Source: an uncultured Erysipelotrichaceae bacterium (lineage in GTDB: Bacteria > Bacillota_I > Bacilli_A > Erysipelotrichales > Erysipelotrichaceae). Taken from it: a stretch of DNA of 32,142 bases. The first letter of the stretch is position 1. Every line of letters begins with the position of its first letter. The translations under genes were made by a program, and so were the position numbers. Under the pieces are notes generated by a model, which did not search any database, was not told where the DNA came from, and saw only the letters and a list, made by a program, of their open reading frames with translations. Positions 23,997 through 31,854 of this stretch are shown in pieces. The stretch covers positions 1-32,142 of the forward strand of contig OMXA01000021.1 of NCBI GenBank assembly GCA_900314905.1. Direction: 5' to 3'.

Positions 23997-25316
23997 ATGA
24001 AAGGATCGTACTATATCAATCAGAATCAGCATCCTGAGATTTCGTATCTCACGGATGTCGGAAAGAAGGAGGATCCGGAGCTGTATGAATCCGGGAATAT
24101 CCAGAAAGCAGGATGCGGCATCTGTTCGGCAGCGATGATGCTGAAGGATCTGAAGAACCGTGAGGTTCCTCTGGAGGAGCTGGTTCAGCTTTCCTATGCA
24201 AGCAGGGCAAATCTGGAGCCAGGCACCGATATGGAGATATTCGGGAAGGCGCTTGCTGAAAAATACGGACTGAATCTATTCCAGTCGAACTCAGAAGCGG
24301 ATGTCATTTCGTGCCTGGCGCATGGCGGAGCATGCATTGCAAATGTCGGCGGCGATCATGGAGACCATATCGGCGTTTTCTCCAGCGGCGGTCATTATAT
24401 CTATGTATTTGACTATGATCCTGAGACAAAGCTGTTCTCGATTCTTGATCCAAGTCTTTCCGAAGGCAAATTCGAAAAGGAGGGTAGGAAGGGCAAGGTT
24501 CAGCTCAGAGGGAACATTGCAATGACAGATGTGAAGGTGCTTGCGGCAGATACGGAAAACCGTGATCCTGGCTATTATCTTTTCTTCCGGAAGCCGGTGA
24601 TCGGCATTCTCGGAGATACCTTCATGAGTGAGCCCGGCCTGTTCGTTTCTGCGGAGAAAGAATACTGCAATGCGGATTATATCCATGCCGTGCTGAGCAA
24701 TGGCGGTATTCCGGTCATTATTCCTTCCGAGCTGCTGCGTCTCGATCCCCAAAGCGCACTGTCGATGGCGGATGGTCTGCTGTTTCCAGGCGGAGAAGAT
24801 GTGGACCCCCTTCTGTATGGGGAAGAAGCGGAGCAGAAGTGCGGTGCGGTCCGGCCGGAAATTGATGAAGCATGGAAGAATGCTTATGAGTATGCTGAAG
24901 CCCATCGGCTTCCGATGCTTGGCATCTGCCGCGGGATTCAGTTTCTGAACGTGATGAGAGGCGGCACGCTCTGGCAGGATCTGTCGGATTATCGCCCGGA
25001 TGCGCTTCAGCATCTTCAGCAGTACAAGCGCTCTTATCTGCACCATGCAGTTACGCTTGAAAAAAATACGTATCTCCGGAACCTGTTCCAAGCGGATTCC
25101 GTCATGACCAACTCCATGCATCATCAGGCGGTGAAGAAGCTTGGCAGAGGATTGGTTGCAGCAGGCCGTGCAAAGGACGGAGTCATTGAAGCAATGGAAG
25201 ATGAAGAAGGGCTGATCATCGCCGTGCAATGGCATCCGGAAGGACTGACGGAAAGCAATCCGATCATGAATCTTCTGTTCCAGGATCTCGTGAAACGGTG
25301 CGGCAGGAAATCATGA
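23997..25316 (+). CDS. Two-domain hydrolase: C39-like papain-fold domain fused to C26 gamma-glutamyl hydrolase (PuuD-like)
   Basis: 439 residues. Residues 1-195 look like a peptidase C39-like domain, with Cys40 in KAGCGICSAAMML, His133 in GGHYIYVFDYD and Asp151 in ILDPS as likely catalytic residues. Residues 198-439 match the class I glutamine amidotransferase-like gamma-glutamyl hydrolase family (PuuD): FPGGEDVDPLLYG, nucleophile Cys311 in GICRGIQFLN, MHHQAVKKLG, and His413-Glu415 in QWHPEG. Both sites look intact. No signal peptide is seen, so it should act in the cytosol. PuuD-type enzymes cleave gamma-glutamyl amides. Its place just after oppF suggests it opens unusual, perhaps gamma-linked, imported peptides. 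The fusion itself is not one I recognise. AGAAGGAG precedes the start. Confidence 0.88.
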   Translation: MKGSYYINQNQHPEISYLTDVGKKEDPELYESGNIQKAGCGICSAAMMLKDLKNREVPLEELVQLSYASRANLEPGTDMEIFGKALAEKYGLNLFQSNSEADVISCLAHGGACIANVGGDHGDHIGVFSSGGHYIYVFDYDPETKLFSILDPSLSEGKFEKEGRKGKVQLRGNIAMTDVKVLAADTENRDPGYYLFFRKPVIGILGDTFMSEPGLFVSAEKEYCNADYIHAVLSNGGIPVIIPSELLRLDPQSALSMADGLLFPGGEDVDPLLYGEEAEQKCGAVRPEIDEAWKNAYEYAEAHRLPMLGICRGIQFLNVMRGGTLWQDLSDYRPDALQHLQQYKRSYLHHAVTLEKNTYLRNLFQADSVMTNSMHHQAVKKLGRGLVAAGRAKDGVIEAMEDEEGLIIAVQWHPEGLTESNPIMNLLFQDLVKRCGRKS

Positions 25317-25420
25317 TTGTGAGAACAGAGAACAGATCGCTTTTCTGCACCAGGATCAGTCTGGAAAAGACCATGAGGTCTCATGTCAGTCTTATGGAGG
25401 AAAGAAACCATCAGTTATGA
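25313..25420 (+). CDS. Possible 35-residue coupled small ORF
   Basis: The frame begins at ATG 25313, overlapping the upstream stop by ATGA, and ends at TGA 25418-25420, overlapping the downstream start by ATGA. It fills the 100-nt gap exactly. AGGAAA precedes its start. The peptide (MIVRTENRSLFCTRISLEK...) is basic, with no recognised domain. The next gene's ribosome binding site TGGAGG lies 16 nt from its start, too far for strong initiation, so translation of this ORF could deliver ribosomes to it. It may equally be chance. Confidence 0.35.
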   Translation: MIVRTENRSLFCTRISLEKTMRSHVSLMEERNHQL

Positions 25421-26268
25421 AGATCGGATATTACAACGGCGTGATGGGACCGATCGATGAAATCAGGATCCCGATGCAGGACCGTGCCTTGTTTTTCGGA
25501 GACGGAGTCTATGATGTGACGTTTGCCAATGACGGAAAGCTCTTCGCCATGGAAGATCACCTGGACCGTTTTTATCAATCCTGCAGGATGCTGAGAATTG
25601 ATTTCCCGCTCAGCCGGGAAGAGCTCGCAGCTGAAATTCAGAAGTGCGCGGACGCTGCGGGAAAGGGAGAAGTGATCCTCTACTGGCAATCCAGCCGTGG
25701 CAACTGCCCAAGAAATCATGTCTTCCCGGATTCATCTGAAAAACCGACTCTGCTGATCACAGCTTCAGAAGGAAAGCCGATTGATTATCCTCATCCGATG
25801 AAACTCTGCACGGATGAGGATACCAGATTCTATCACTGCAATATCAAGACTCTGAATCTGATTCCGAATGTCATGGCGGCAGAACATGCCAGAGAAGCCG
25901 GCTGCAGTGAATCGATCTTCCATCGCGGCAATCAGCTGACTGAATGCGCGCATAGTGCATTGCTGCTGCTGAAAGATGGAAAGCTCTTCGCTCCGGTTCT
26001 CAATGAACTGGTGCTGCCGAGCATCAGCCGCAAGCATCTCTTCGAGATCGCAGAAGCTCAAGGCATTCCCACTGAAGCAAGGGATATCACAATGGAGGAA
26101 GTCTTCGATGCCGATGAAGTCATCGTATGCAGTACGACCAAAGTCTGTGCGCATGCTGATACCATCGACGGAAAGCCGGTAGGCATGAAGGACCCGGAAC
26201 TCTTCGGCAGATTGCAGAAAGCTTACTTTGATCGGATTGAGCGTGAGATCGGACTGAAACTTGGATGA
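25417..26268 (+). CDS. dat: Aminotransferase class IV, D-amino acid aminotransferase-like
   Basis: 283 residues, the usual size of D-alanine aminotransferase. Features are YYNG at the N-terminus, ALFFGDGVYD (25-33), the PLP lysine Lys144 in CNIKTLNLIPNV, and LTECAHSALLLLKDGKL. The HCNIKTLNL pattern favours D-amino acid aminotransferase over branched-chain aminotransferase or aminodeoxychorismate lyase. It would interconvert D-alanine, D-glutamate and their keto acids, either to use D-amino acids from peptides or to supply cell wall precursors. It lies between two peptide-hydrolase genes, apparently in one operon. The exact substrate is not certain. Confidence 0.87.
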   Translation: MKIGYYNGVMGPIDEIRIPMQDRALFFGDGVYDVTFANDGKLFAMEDHLDRFYQSCRMLRIDFPLSREELAAEIQKCADAAGKGEVILYWQSSRGNCPRNHVFPDSSEKPTLLITASEGKPIDYPHPMKLCTDEDTRFYHCNIKTLNLIPNVMAAEHAREAGCSESIFHRGNQLTECAHSALLLLKDGKLFAPVLNELVLPSISRKHLFEIAEAQGIPTEARDITMEEVFDADEVIVCSTTKVCAHADTIDGKPVGMKDPELFGRLQKAYFDRIEREIGLKLG

Positions 26269-26328
26269 AGCCTCGGAAATGCATGCAAGGATCAGGAATC
26301 ACTTGGTAGAAATGGAGACCGCTGAACT

Positions 26329-28020
26329 ATGAATCAGAACCGCAGCATTGATCCGGCACTTCGCCGGAAATACCGGGAAACAGATCTTGCGCTTGCAGAT
26401 CTTTATCACCGTGTGAGCAAGGATACGGATGAGACTTCTGAACAGCTGAAGCCTTGTTTCATTCCGTCAGAAGAGAATCTGAAAAAGGCAGGCAGAGAAC
26501 AGGAATCTCTCATCAGACAAGTGGAAGAGCTGGAAACGCCGGATGCAGTTACCAAGGTGATGAAGCATCATTTTGAAGATTTTCTGGATACGCTGGACTA
26601 TGCAATCGATTCTGCGATGCGTCATCCGGAATCCGTCTTTCTCGGGTTTGACAGCCTGCTGGAGAGTGTATCCCGCTGCAACCGTCAGCCGGATCAGGAG
26701 CGCTTCGACGGACTGATGAACCTTCTGAAGCAGAAAGAAGAAGAATCTGCCGCCGTGCAGAAGCTCATCCTGGAACAGACTGCAGAAGTGAATCGTGCAG
26801 ATCTCTCCGCTTCCTTGAGGTCTGCCTCTGCTTCCGTTTCAGAAGAGATTGCAAGGATTCCGTCCTGCTTTCCCGGATTTGCCGAGGGCATGTGTGAAGC
26901 GCTTCAGCAAGCATTGGAAGCTTATGCAGAGACTCTGAAGAAGATGGCATGCGGCATCCATTCGGAAAGAACTGCTGCTGCAGAAAGCAGTGAAGAGGAT
27001 CTTGATCGCCATCTGAGGATGAGTCCGGAAGAATACAGGACCATCCTTCAGAAGAAGCTCGGCGTGAATCTCGATGAGCTGAGCTCCTGGTATCAGGAAG
27101 AAATGGAGAAGACCAGAGAAGAGATCTTTGCAATTGCCGGTACGCTCGGAATTCCTGAGAAGCCTGAGAATATGCAGGATATCGCTGATATTCTCTTCCG
27201 ATATGAACCGCCCTGCAGCAATGCTGAAGAGATGTTTGCAAAAGAGAGGGAATACCTGAAGCGGACCAGGAAGGTCGCACATGAATACGTCAGCCTGCCT
27301 GAGGAAGAACAATGCCTTGTCATGCCGACTCCGGAATGCTGCAGGGACAGCTATCCCTGGGGCGGATATGAAGGCGGTGATTTCCGCTATCGCCCTCTGA
27401 GGGGACAGATGTTTCTGAATCAGTACAACGTGAAGAATATCTCTGACGGATGGCTGAAGCTCAATGCCTTGCATGAAGCATATCCTGGCCATCATGTGCA
27501 GTATGTGCGGATGGCGGTAGATGAACGTCCGGCAACCGTGAAGATCGGGACCAAGCTGATTCCGGTCCTGGAAGGAACCACCCTCAGAACAGAACGGGCA
27601 TTCCAGGATACCTTTGCAGAAGACAGGTTCTTCCCGCTGTTTGTCGCTTATCGCCGTCACCATGCGGCGACCAGAATCGCTGCCGATCTCATGCTGCATT
27701 GCCAGGATCGTCCGATCAGAGATGCAGTGGACCTGTATCGGAAAGAGCTGGGGCTGGACTTCACGACGGCCAGAGGCCAGGTCCGTGCACAGGAGTATAT
27801 GACTGGATATTTCAGCTGCTATTACTATGGAATGAAGAAGCTGACCGGATGGGAGAAGCAGTACGGATTTACAAAGAAGAACTTCACGGAACTCCTGTTC
27901 TCGGTGGGCTACATCTCGATCGATCGCTTTGAGGAGATCCTGAAGCTTTCCGAAGAAGAACGGTATCGTCTGTTCCATGATTTCGGAAGCCTGAAAGGGA
28001 AGACTGCCCCGGGGTTCTGA
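26329..28020 (+). CDS. DUF885-family putative metallopeptidase
   Basis: 563 residues, a normal length for DUF885. The zinc-binding motif HEAYPGHHVQ (His382, Glu383, His387 and His388) and the downstream ARGQVRAQEYMTGYF segment are characteristic. Secondary-structure pattern is mostly helical, with charged stretches in residues 1-300. No signal peptide is visible, so it should be cytosolic. Members are treated as M2/M3-like peptidases but few have a known substrate. A GGAG lies about 12 nt upstream of the start. It is the last gene of the peptide-use cluster; no clear terminator follows before the gpmA promoter. Confidence 0.88.
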   Translation: MNQNRSIDPALRRKYRETDLALADLYHRVSKDTDETSEQLKPCFIPSEENLKKAGREQESLIRQVEELETPDAVTKVMKHHFEDFLDTLDYAIDSAMRHPESVFLGFDSLLESVSRCNRQPDQERFDGLMNLLKQKEEESAAVQKLILEQTAEVNRADLSASLRSASASVSEEIARIPSCFPGFAEGMCEALQQALEAYAETLKKMACGIHSERTAAAESSEEDLDRHLRMSPEEYRTILQKKLGVNLDELSSWYQEEMEKTREEIFAIAGTLGIPEKPENMQDIADILFRYEPPCSNAEEMFAKEREYLKRTRKVAHEYVSLPEEEQCLVMPTPECCRDSYPWGGYEGGDFRYRPLRGQMFLNQYNVKNISDGWLKLNALHEAYPGHHVQYVRMAVDERPATVKIGTKLIPVLEGTTLRTERAFQDTFAEDRFFPLFVAYRRHHAATRIAADLMLHCQDRPIRDAVDLYRKELGLDFTTARGQVRAQEYMTGYFSCYYYGMKKLTGWEKQYGFTKKNFTELLFSVGYISIDRFEEILKLSEEERYRLFHDFGSLKGKTAPGF

Positions 28021-28058
28021 GCTCACAAGTTTCATTTCGTGAACCGTGATCATCTTCG

Positions 28059-28087
28059 TTGACAGAACCAGGCTGATTTCTGATAAT
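28059..28087 (+). promoter_or_regulatory. Promoter of gpmA
   Basis: TTGACA at 28059-28064, a 17-bp spacer and GATAAT at 28082-28087, 11 of 12 consensus bases. The leader is about 72 nt and contains a hairpin AGCGGG / CCCGCT (28105-28121). Confidence 0.75.
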
Positions 28088-28137
28088 TCAGATGACAGGA
28101 AGACAGCGGGCACATCCCGCTTCTTCTGAACATAATG

Positions 28138-28153
28138 GTTAGAAAAAACTAAC
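28138..28153 (+). repeat. Inverted repeat next to the gpmA ribosome binding site
   Basis: GTTAG-AAAAAA-CTAAC ends 1 nt before the AGAGGAG ribosome binding site. It may be an operator or an RNA hairpin that affects initiation; no specific regulator can be named. Confidence 0.35.
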
Positions 28154-28166
28154 TAGAGGAGACGAT

Positions 28167-28907
28167 ATGAAACTGGTACTTGTCAGACATGGCGAAAGCG
28201 AATGGAATCAGAAAAACCTTTTCACCGGATGGACCGACGTGGATCTGAGCGAGAAGGGACATGAAGAAGCGAAGCAGGCAGGAAAGCTCCTGAAGGAGCA
28301 GAACTATGACTTCGATCTCTGCTATACCTCTTATCTGAAGCGAGCAATTCATACGCTGAATCATATTCTGGATGAAATGGACCGCGACTGGCTGCCGGTG
28401 GAAAAGACCTGGAAGCTGAATGAACGGCACTATGGAGCACTGCAGGGCCTGAACAAAGCGGAAACTGCAGAAAAGTACGGAGCTGAGCAGGTGAAGCTGT
28501 GGCGCCGTTCCTATGATGTGGTTCCGCCGCTTCTGAAGGAGGACGATCCTCGCAATCCTGCTCGTCAGGAGATGTACCGCAATGAGGATCCACTGGAGAT
28601 GCCTCTTGGGGAGAGCCTCGAGAAAACGGTGGCGAGGGTAGTTCCTTATTATGAAGAAACCATTCTTCCGCAGATGAAGGCAGGAAAAAGAGTGCTGATT
28701 GCAGCACATGGCAATTCCCTGCGGGCTCTGGTCATGTATCTGAGCCAGCTCAGCAGAGAGGAAGTACTTTCTCTGAATATCCCGACCGGGGTTCCGCTGG
28801 TCTATGAGTTTGATGAGCAGTTCCGGGTTCTGAATCATTACTATCTTGGCAATGAGGAAGAAATCGCGGCCAGAACGAAGAGCGCTGCCAGCCCTCAGAA
28901 ACAGTAA
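28167..28907 (+). CDS. gpmA: 2,3-bisphosphoglycerate-dependent phosphoglycerate mutase
   Basis: 246 residues, the usual size. The phosphohistidine motif VRHGESEWN has His8, [15 protein letters not shown] follows, Glu87 lies in [11 protein letters not shown], and the second histidine His181 lies in [10 protein letters not shown]. It interconverts 3- and 2-phosphoglycerate in glycolysis in the cytosol. AGAGGAG precedes the start at a good distance. It is flanked by its own promoter and terminator, so it is transcribed alone. Confidence 0.97.
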   Translation: MKLVLVRHGESEWNQKNLFTGWTDVDLSEKGHEEAKQAGKLLKEQNYDFDLCYTSYLKRAIHTLNHILDEMDRDWLPVEKTWKLNERHYGALQGLNKAETAEKYGAEQVKLWRRSYDVVPPLLKEDDPRNPARQEMYRNEDPLEMPLGESLEKTVARVVPYYEETILPQMKAGKRVLIAAHGNSLRALVMYLSQLSREEVLSLNIPTGVPLVYEFDEQFRVLNHYYLGNEEEIAARTKSAASPQKQ

Positions 28908-28966
28908 TTCCTTTCCGGGTGAAGTCCTGATTTCTGAATTACTCTGATACAGAAGAAAATCATATT

Positions 28967-28990
28967 CCCCATGGCTTGCCATGGGGTTTT
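28967..28990 (+). terminator. Intrinsic terminator after gpmA
   Basis: CCCCATGG at 28967-28974 pairs with CCATGGGG at 28979-28986, a perfect 8-bp stem with a 4-nt loop, followed by TTTT. Confidence 0.88.
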
Positions 28991-29088
28991 CAGTTATGTC
29001 CAGAATACTTTTCAGAGGGCTCTGTCCTGAAGCGGATGTCAAAAGAAACCAGACATGATATCGTTAGAGCATACAAGGAGAATGCACT

Positions 29089-29796
29089 ATGCTTCAGATA
29101 ACAGATCTTCATAAACGCTTCGGAGAGAAAGAAATTCTTCATGGAATTGATCTTTCCGTTCAGCCAGGAGAAATCTTCGGTTTCATCGGCCATAATGGAG
29201 CCGGAAAAACGACCACGATCCGCTGCGTGACAGGAATTCTGCCATTTGAGACAGGCAGCATTATAATTCACGGGCATGATATCCAGAAAGATCCGCTTGC
29301 CTGCAAGCGATGCTTTGCGTATCTCCCTGACAATCCTGACCTGTACGAGAACATGACAGGGATTCAGTTTCTGAATTTCATCGCAGATATCTTCGGAATG
29401 GAAGAAGACGATCGCATGAAGCAGATCGAGTCACTTTCAAAGGAACTGGAGATCTATGATCATCTCGGCGATCAGATCAAGGCGCTGAGCCATGGCATGA
29501 AGCAGAAGGTGGCAGTGGTCTCGGCATTCATGCATGACCCGGATCTGCTGATTCTGGATGAGCCCTTTGTCGGACTGGATCCGAAGGCGAGCTATGTGCT
29601 GAAGCAGAAGATGAAGCAGCTCTGCCAGCAGGGCGGGTCTGTGTTCTTTTCCTCCCATGTTCTGGAAGTTGTAGAGAATCTGTGCGATCATCTGGCGATC
29701 ATCAAGGAAGGCCAGATTCTTCGCAATGGGACAACTCAGGAAATTCTGGAAGGCGGAAAGACTCTGGAAGAAATCTTTCTGGAACTGGAGCAGTAA
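29089..29796 (+). CDS. ABC transporter ATP-binding protein (exporter type)
   Basis: 235 residues, a single ATPase domain. Walker A GHNGAGKT (34-41), the signature LSHGMKQKV, Walker B LLILDEPFVGLDP and the switch His in SSHVLE are intact. The signature has SHGMK rather than SGGQ, which is common in ABC-2 type exporters of this class. AAGGAG precedes the start. It is followed at once by a membrane protein gene and should energise it. Substrate is unknown; no biosynthetic, bacteriocin or regulator gene is next to it. Confidence 0.94.
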   Translation: MLQITDLHKRFGEKEILHGIDLSVQPGEIFGFIGHNGAGKTTTIRCVTGILPFETGSIIIHGHDIQKDPLACKRCFAYLPDNPDLYENMTGIQFLNFIADIFGMEEDDRMKQIESLSKELEIYDHLGDQIKALSHGMKQKVAVVSAFMHDPDLLILDEPFVGLDPKASYVLKQKMKQLCQQGGSVFFSSHVLEVVENLCDHLAIIKEGQILRNGTTQEILEGGKTLEEIFLELEQ

Positions 29797-29797
29797 C

Positions 29798-31360
29798 ATG
29801 AAACACTTCTGGATTCTGATCCGAGCGCAGCTCTGCAATCAGCTGCAGACATCCCGGAAAGGCAAGGTCAGGTCTCCCTGGGTTTCCTTGCTTGCCGGGG
29901 CTATGATCATGGCGTATCTGTCGATTTCCTACAGCTTCGGGCTTTACGACTCTCTCGATCCTTCTCAATATGGGCTTGGCTTGCAGTTTCTGGTCTCCCT
30001 TGGAACAGTCTTGCTTCTGGCATATGGGATTTCCTGGAGCAAGGAAATGGTGTTCGGGTTCCGGGATTTCGATTTCCTGATGAGCCTTCCGCTTCAGGAA
30101 CAGGAGATTGTGGCATCCAAGCTGTTCTCGTTTCTTCTGATGGCTCTCTATTATGGGTGCTCTTTTCTTCTGCCTGGGGTCATCATCTATGGAGTGAAAG
30201 CTCATGCCGCAGCAGGATTCTATATGCTGGCTCTGGTGGGAATGCTGATGCAGCCAGTCATACCGGCGGTGATTTCCAGCCTGCTTGGCTGGATGATCTA
30301 TCGGCTCTCCAATGGCCGGAAGCATGCAGATCTGGTCCGCAATGCAGTTCAGATGGTCCTCTTTCTTCTGTTCATGGCAATCGGAATGCTGATGGGGCGC
30401 TCAGATGGTGCTGCGTTCGCAGCGCGGGCTGGAACTCTGATCAGATTGCTTCCCGTCAGCAATCTTTATGTCAGCGGAGCAGTCCGCGGATCCGTATTGC
30501 CGGTTGCGGCAATGATCGGAATTGAAACAGCAGCACTGTTTCTGTTCCTGAGGCTCTGTTCCAGAGCAGTTCTGAAAGCGGGAGCTGCAGGGAATCAGGG
30601 ATACCATGATTCGCATTTCCGCCTGAAGCGCTCTGCTGCTCATCGGGCTTCTTCGGCTTTGCTGCGCAGGGATCTTTCTTCGTGGGCTGCCAATGCAACA
30701 TATATGCTGAATACAGGATTCGGCCAGATCCTGCTGTTCGGCGGATCGATCTATCTGGCTTTCCGGATGCGTGGTTCCTCTCTTTCTGAGCTTGACCCGG
30801 ATCTTGCACTGCTGCAGCCGATGGCAGGAAGTCTCATCATTTCTGCGTGTTCCCTGATCGTTCATTCTACCTGTACCACTGGAGTTTCAATCTCTCTGGA
30901 GGGCAGAAGGCTGTGGATTCTGAAAAGCATCCCGGTTTCTGCAGAAAGCATCCTGTTTTCCAAAGTGCGTGCAAATCTCGTGGTGGCTCTGCCGCTGGCA
31001 ATGAGCTCACTCCTGATTCTGATGCTTGCATTTCATCAACCTGGAATGATGCTTCTGATGGGCATCGTCGTGCTGATTCTGGCCGGCTTGTTTACGGCAA
31101 TGAGCGGAATGGCAGTGAATCTGCGCTATCCGAAGCTTGAATGGGATCGGGAAGTGGTTGCGGTGAAGCAATCTCTCTCTTCTTTTCTCAGCATTTTCGG
31201 AAACCTCATGGTCGGGGTCATTGTTCTCATCGCATGCGTGAATGGGGAAGGAGGTACTCAGTTCTTCCTCTGGGTAATGCTGTTTTATGGGGTGGCAGAT
31301 CTTCTTCTGTATTTTCTTCTGACTACCTGGGGAGTGAAGAAATTTCAGACGATCGGATAG
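29798..31360 (+). CDS. ABC exporter permease, large multi-span protein
   Basis: 520 residues with around 10 to 12 hydrophobic segments spread in two halves, separated by a hydrophilic stretch near residues 260-300 (SHFRLKRSAAHRASSALLRRDL). This layout resembles the large permeases found with single ABC ATPases in Firmicutes. The motif FRDFDFLMSLPLQEQEIVASK near residue 90 is typical of that group. The start at 29798 lies 1 nt after the ATPase stop, with GGAG about 9 nt upstream; the longer frame would overlap the ATPase gene. Function and substrate are unknown. Confidence 0.88.
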   Translation: MKHFWILIRAQLCNQLQTSRKGKVRSPWVSLLAGAMIMAYLSISYSFGLYDSLDPSQYGLGLQFLVSLGTVLLLAYGISWSKEMVFGFRDFDFLMSLPLQEQEIVASKLFSFLLMALYYGCSFLLPGVIIYGVKAHAAAGFYMLALVGMLMQPVIPAVISSLLGWMIYRLSNGRKHADLVRNAVQMVLFLLFMAIGMLMGRSDGAAFAARAGTLIRLLPVSNLYVSGAVRGSVLPVAAMIGIETAALFLFLRLCSRAVLKAGAAGNQGYHDSHFRLKRSAAHRASSALLRRDLSSWAANATYMLNTGFGQILLFGGSIYLAFRMRGSSLSELDPDLALLQPMAGSLIISACSLIVHSTCTTGVSISLEGRRLWILKSIPVSAESILFSKVRANLVVALPLAMSSLLILMLAFHQPGMMLLMGIVVLILAGLFTAMSGMAVNLRYPKLEWDREVVAVKQSLSSFLSIFGNLMVGVIVLIACVNGEGGTQFFLWVMLFYGVADLLLYFLLTTWGVKKFQTIG

Positions 31361-31398
31361 ACGGACTCGCCTGAACGGAGGAGCTATTCTGCAGGTAC

Positions 31399-31505
31399 AT
31401 GGATGAGATGAGTTCCAGCGTGAGTTTCCGCAAAGACGCCAGGAAATCGGAGGTATCATGACTGATCGCAGCAGGCACTTCTGGAAGAAATTGCAATTCT
31501 CTTAG
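31399..31505 (+). other. Two tiny overlapping frames after the ABC operon
   Basis: A 20-codon frame (31399-31461) overlaps by ATGA a 15-codon frame (31458-31505), the latter with GGAGG at 31449-31453. Neither is recognisable. The pattern could be a relic of a longer gene, or chance. No terminator was seen between the permease stop at 31360 and 31521. Confidence 0.2.
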
Positions 31506-31520
31506 AATCAGGAAGAAGGA

Positions 31521-31854
31521 ATGATCGCCAGCAAAGAAGTGCTGGATCTCATCCATTCGATTGGCACAGTCTGCTTTCCAGGAGTCAACGGATATTTTCT
31601 GTATGCTTCTTCCTGGCATCATGTCAATCTGAAACCGGTTGTTTTCTATTACCTGAACGAGGAACTGATCTTCAATGGCTTTGCAAGCCGCGATGATTTT
31701 CATGCTTTCATTTCTTATGCATATGGGGACGACCCGGAACTGGGATAAACCAATGCTTGTTCGGGCAACGGATTATCCATCATATGCAGAAGGACTATCA
31801 CCTGCCGGTCTGAGACTGGCTCTGAATCTGAAAGGGATGGAAGGAATGTTCTAA
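31521..31854 (+). pseudogene. Unrecognised short coding region, perhaps frameshifted
   Basis: A 75-codon frame runs from ATG 31521 to TAA 31746-31748. Its codon use (CTG, ATC, GAT, CCG) looks like the neighbours. A second frame, shifted by one base, is open through RNWDKPMLVRATDYPSYAEG and on to TAA at 31852-31854, and also looks protein-like. One indel near 31720-31748 would join them into a product of about 110 residues. No family is recognised. AAGGA directly touches the first ATG, so initiation is poor. It could also be two unrelated small frames. Confidence 0.35.

Noticed and set aside
23142-24032. A 296-codon open frame on the minus strand
   Set aside because: Antisense to oppF and the start of the C39-C26 gene, across a terminator; no domain seen.
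26839-28113. A 424-codon open frame on the minus strand
   Set aside because: It is antisense to the DUF885 gene, which has a clear HEAYPGHH motif. The antisense product has no recognisable domain and runs into the gpmA promoter region.
28105-28121. AGCGGG / CCCGCT hairpin as terminator of the peptide cluster
   Set aside because: It lies downstream of the gpmA promoter and lacks a T run, so it would sit in the gpmA leader.
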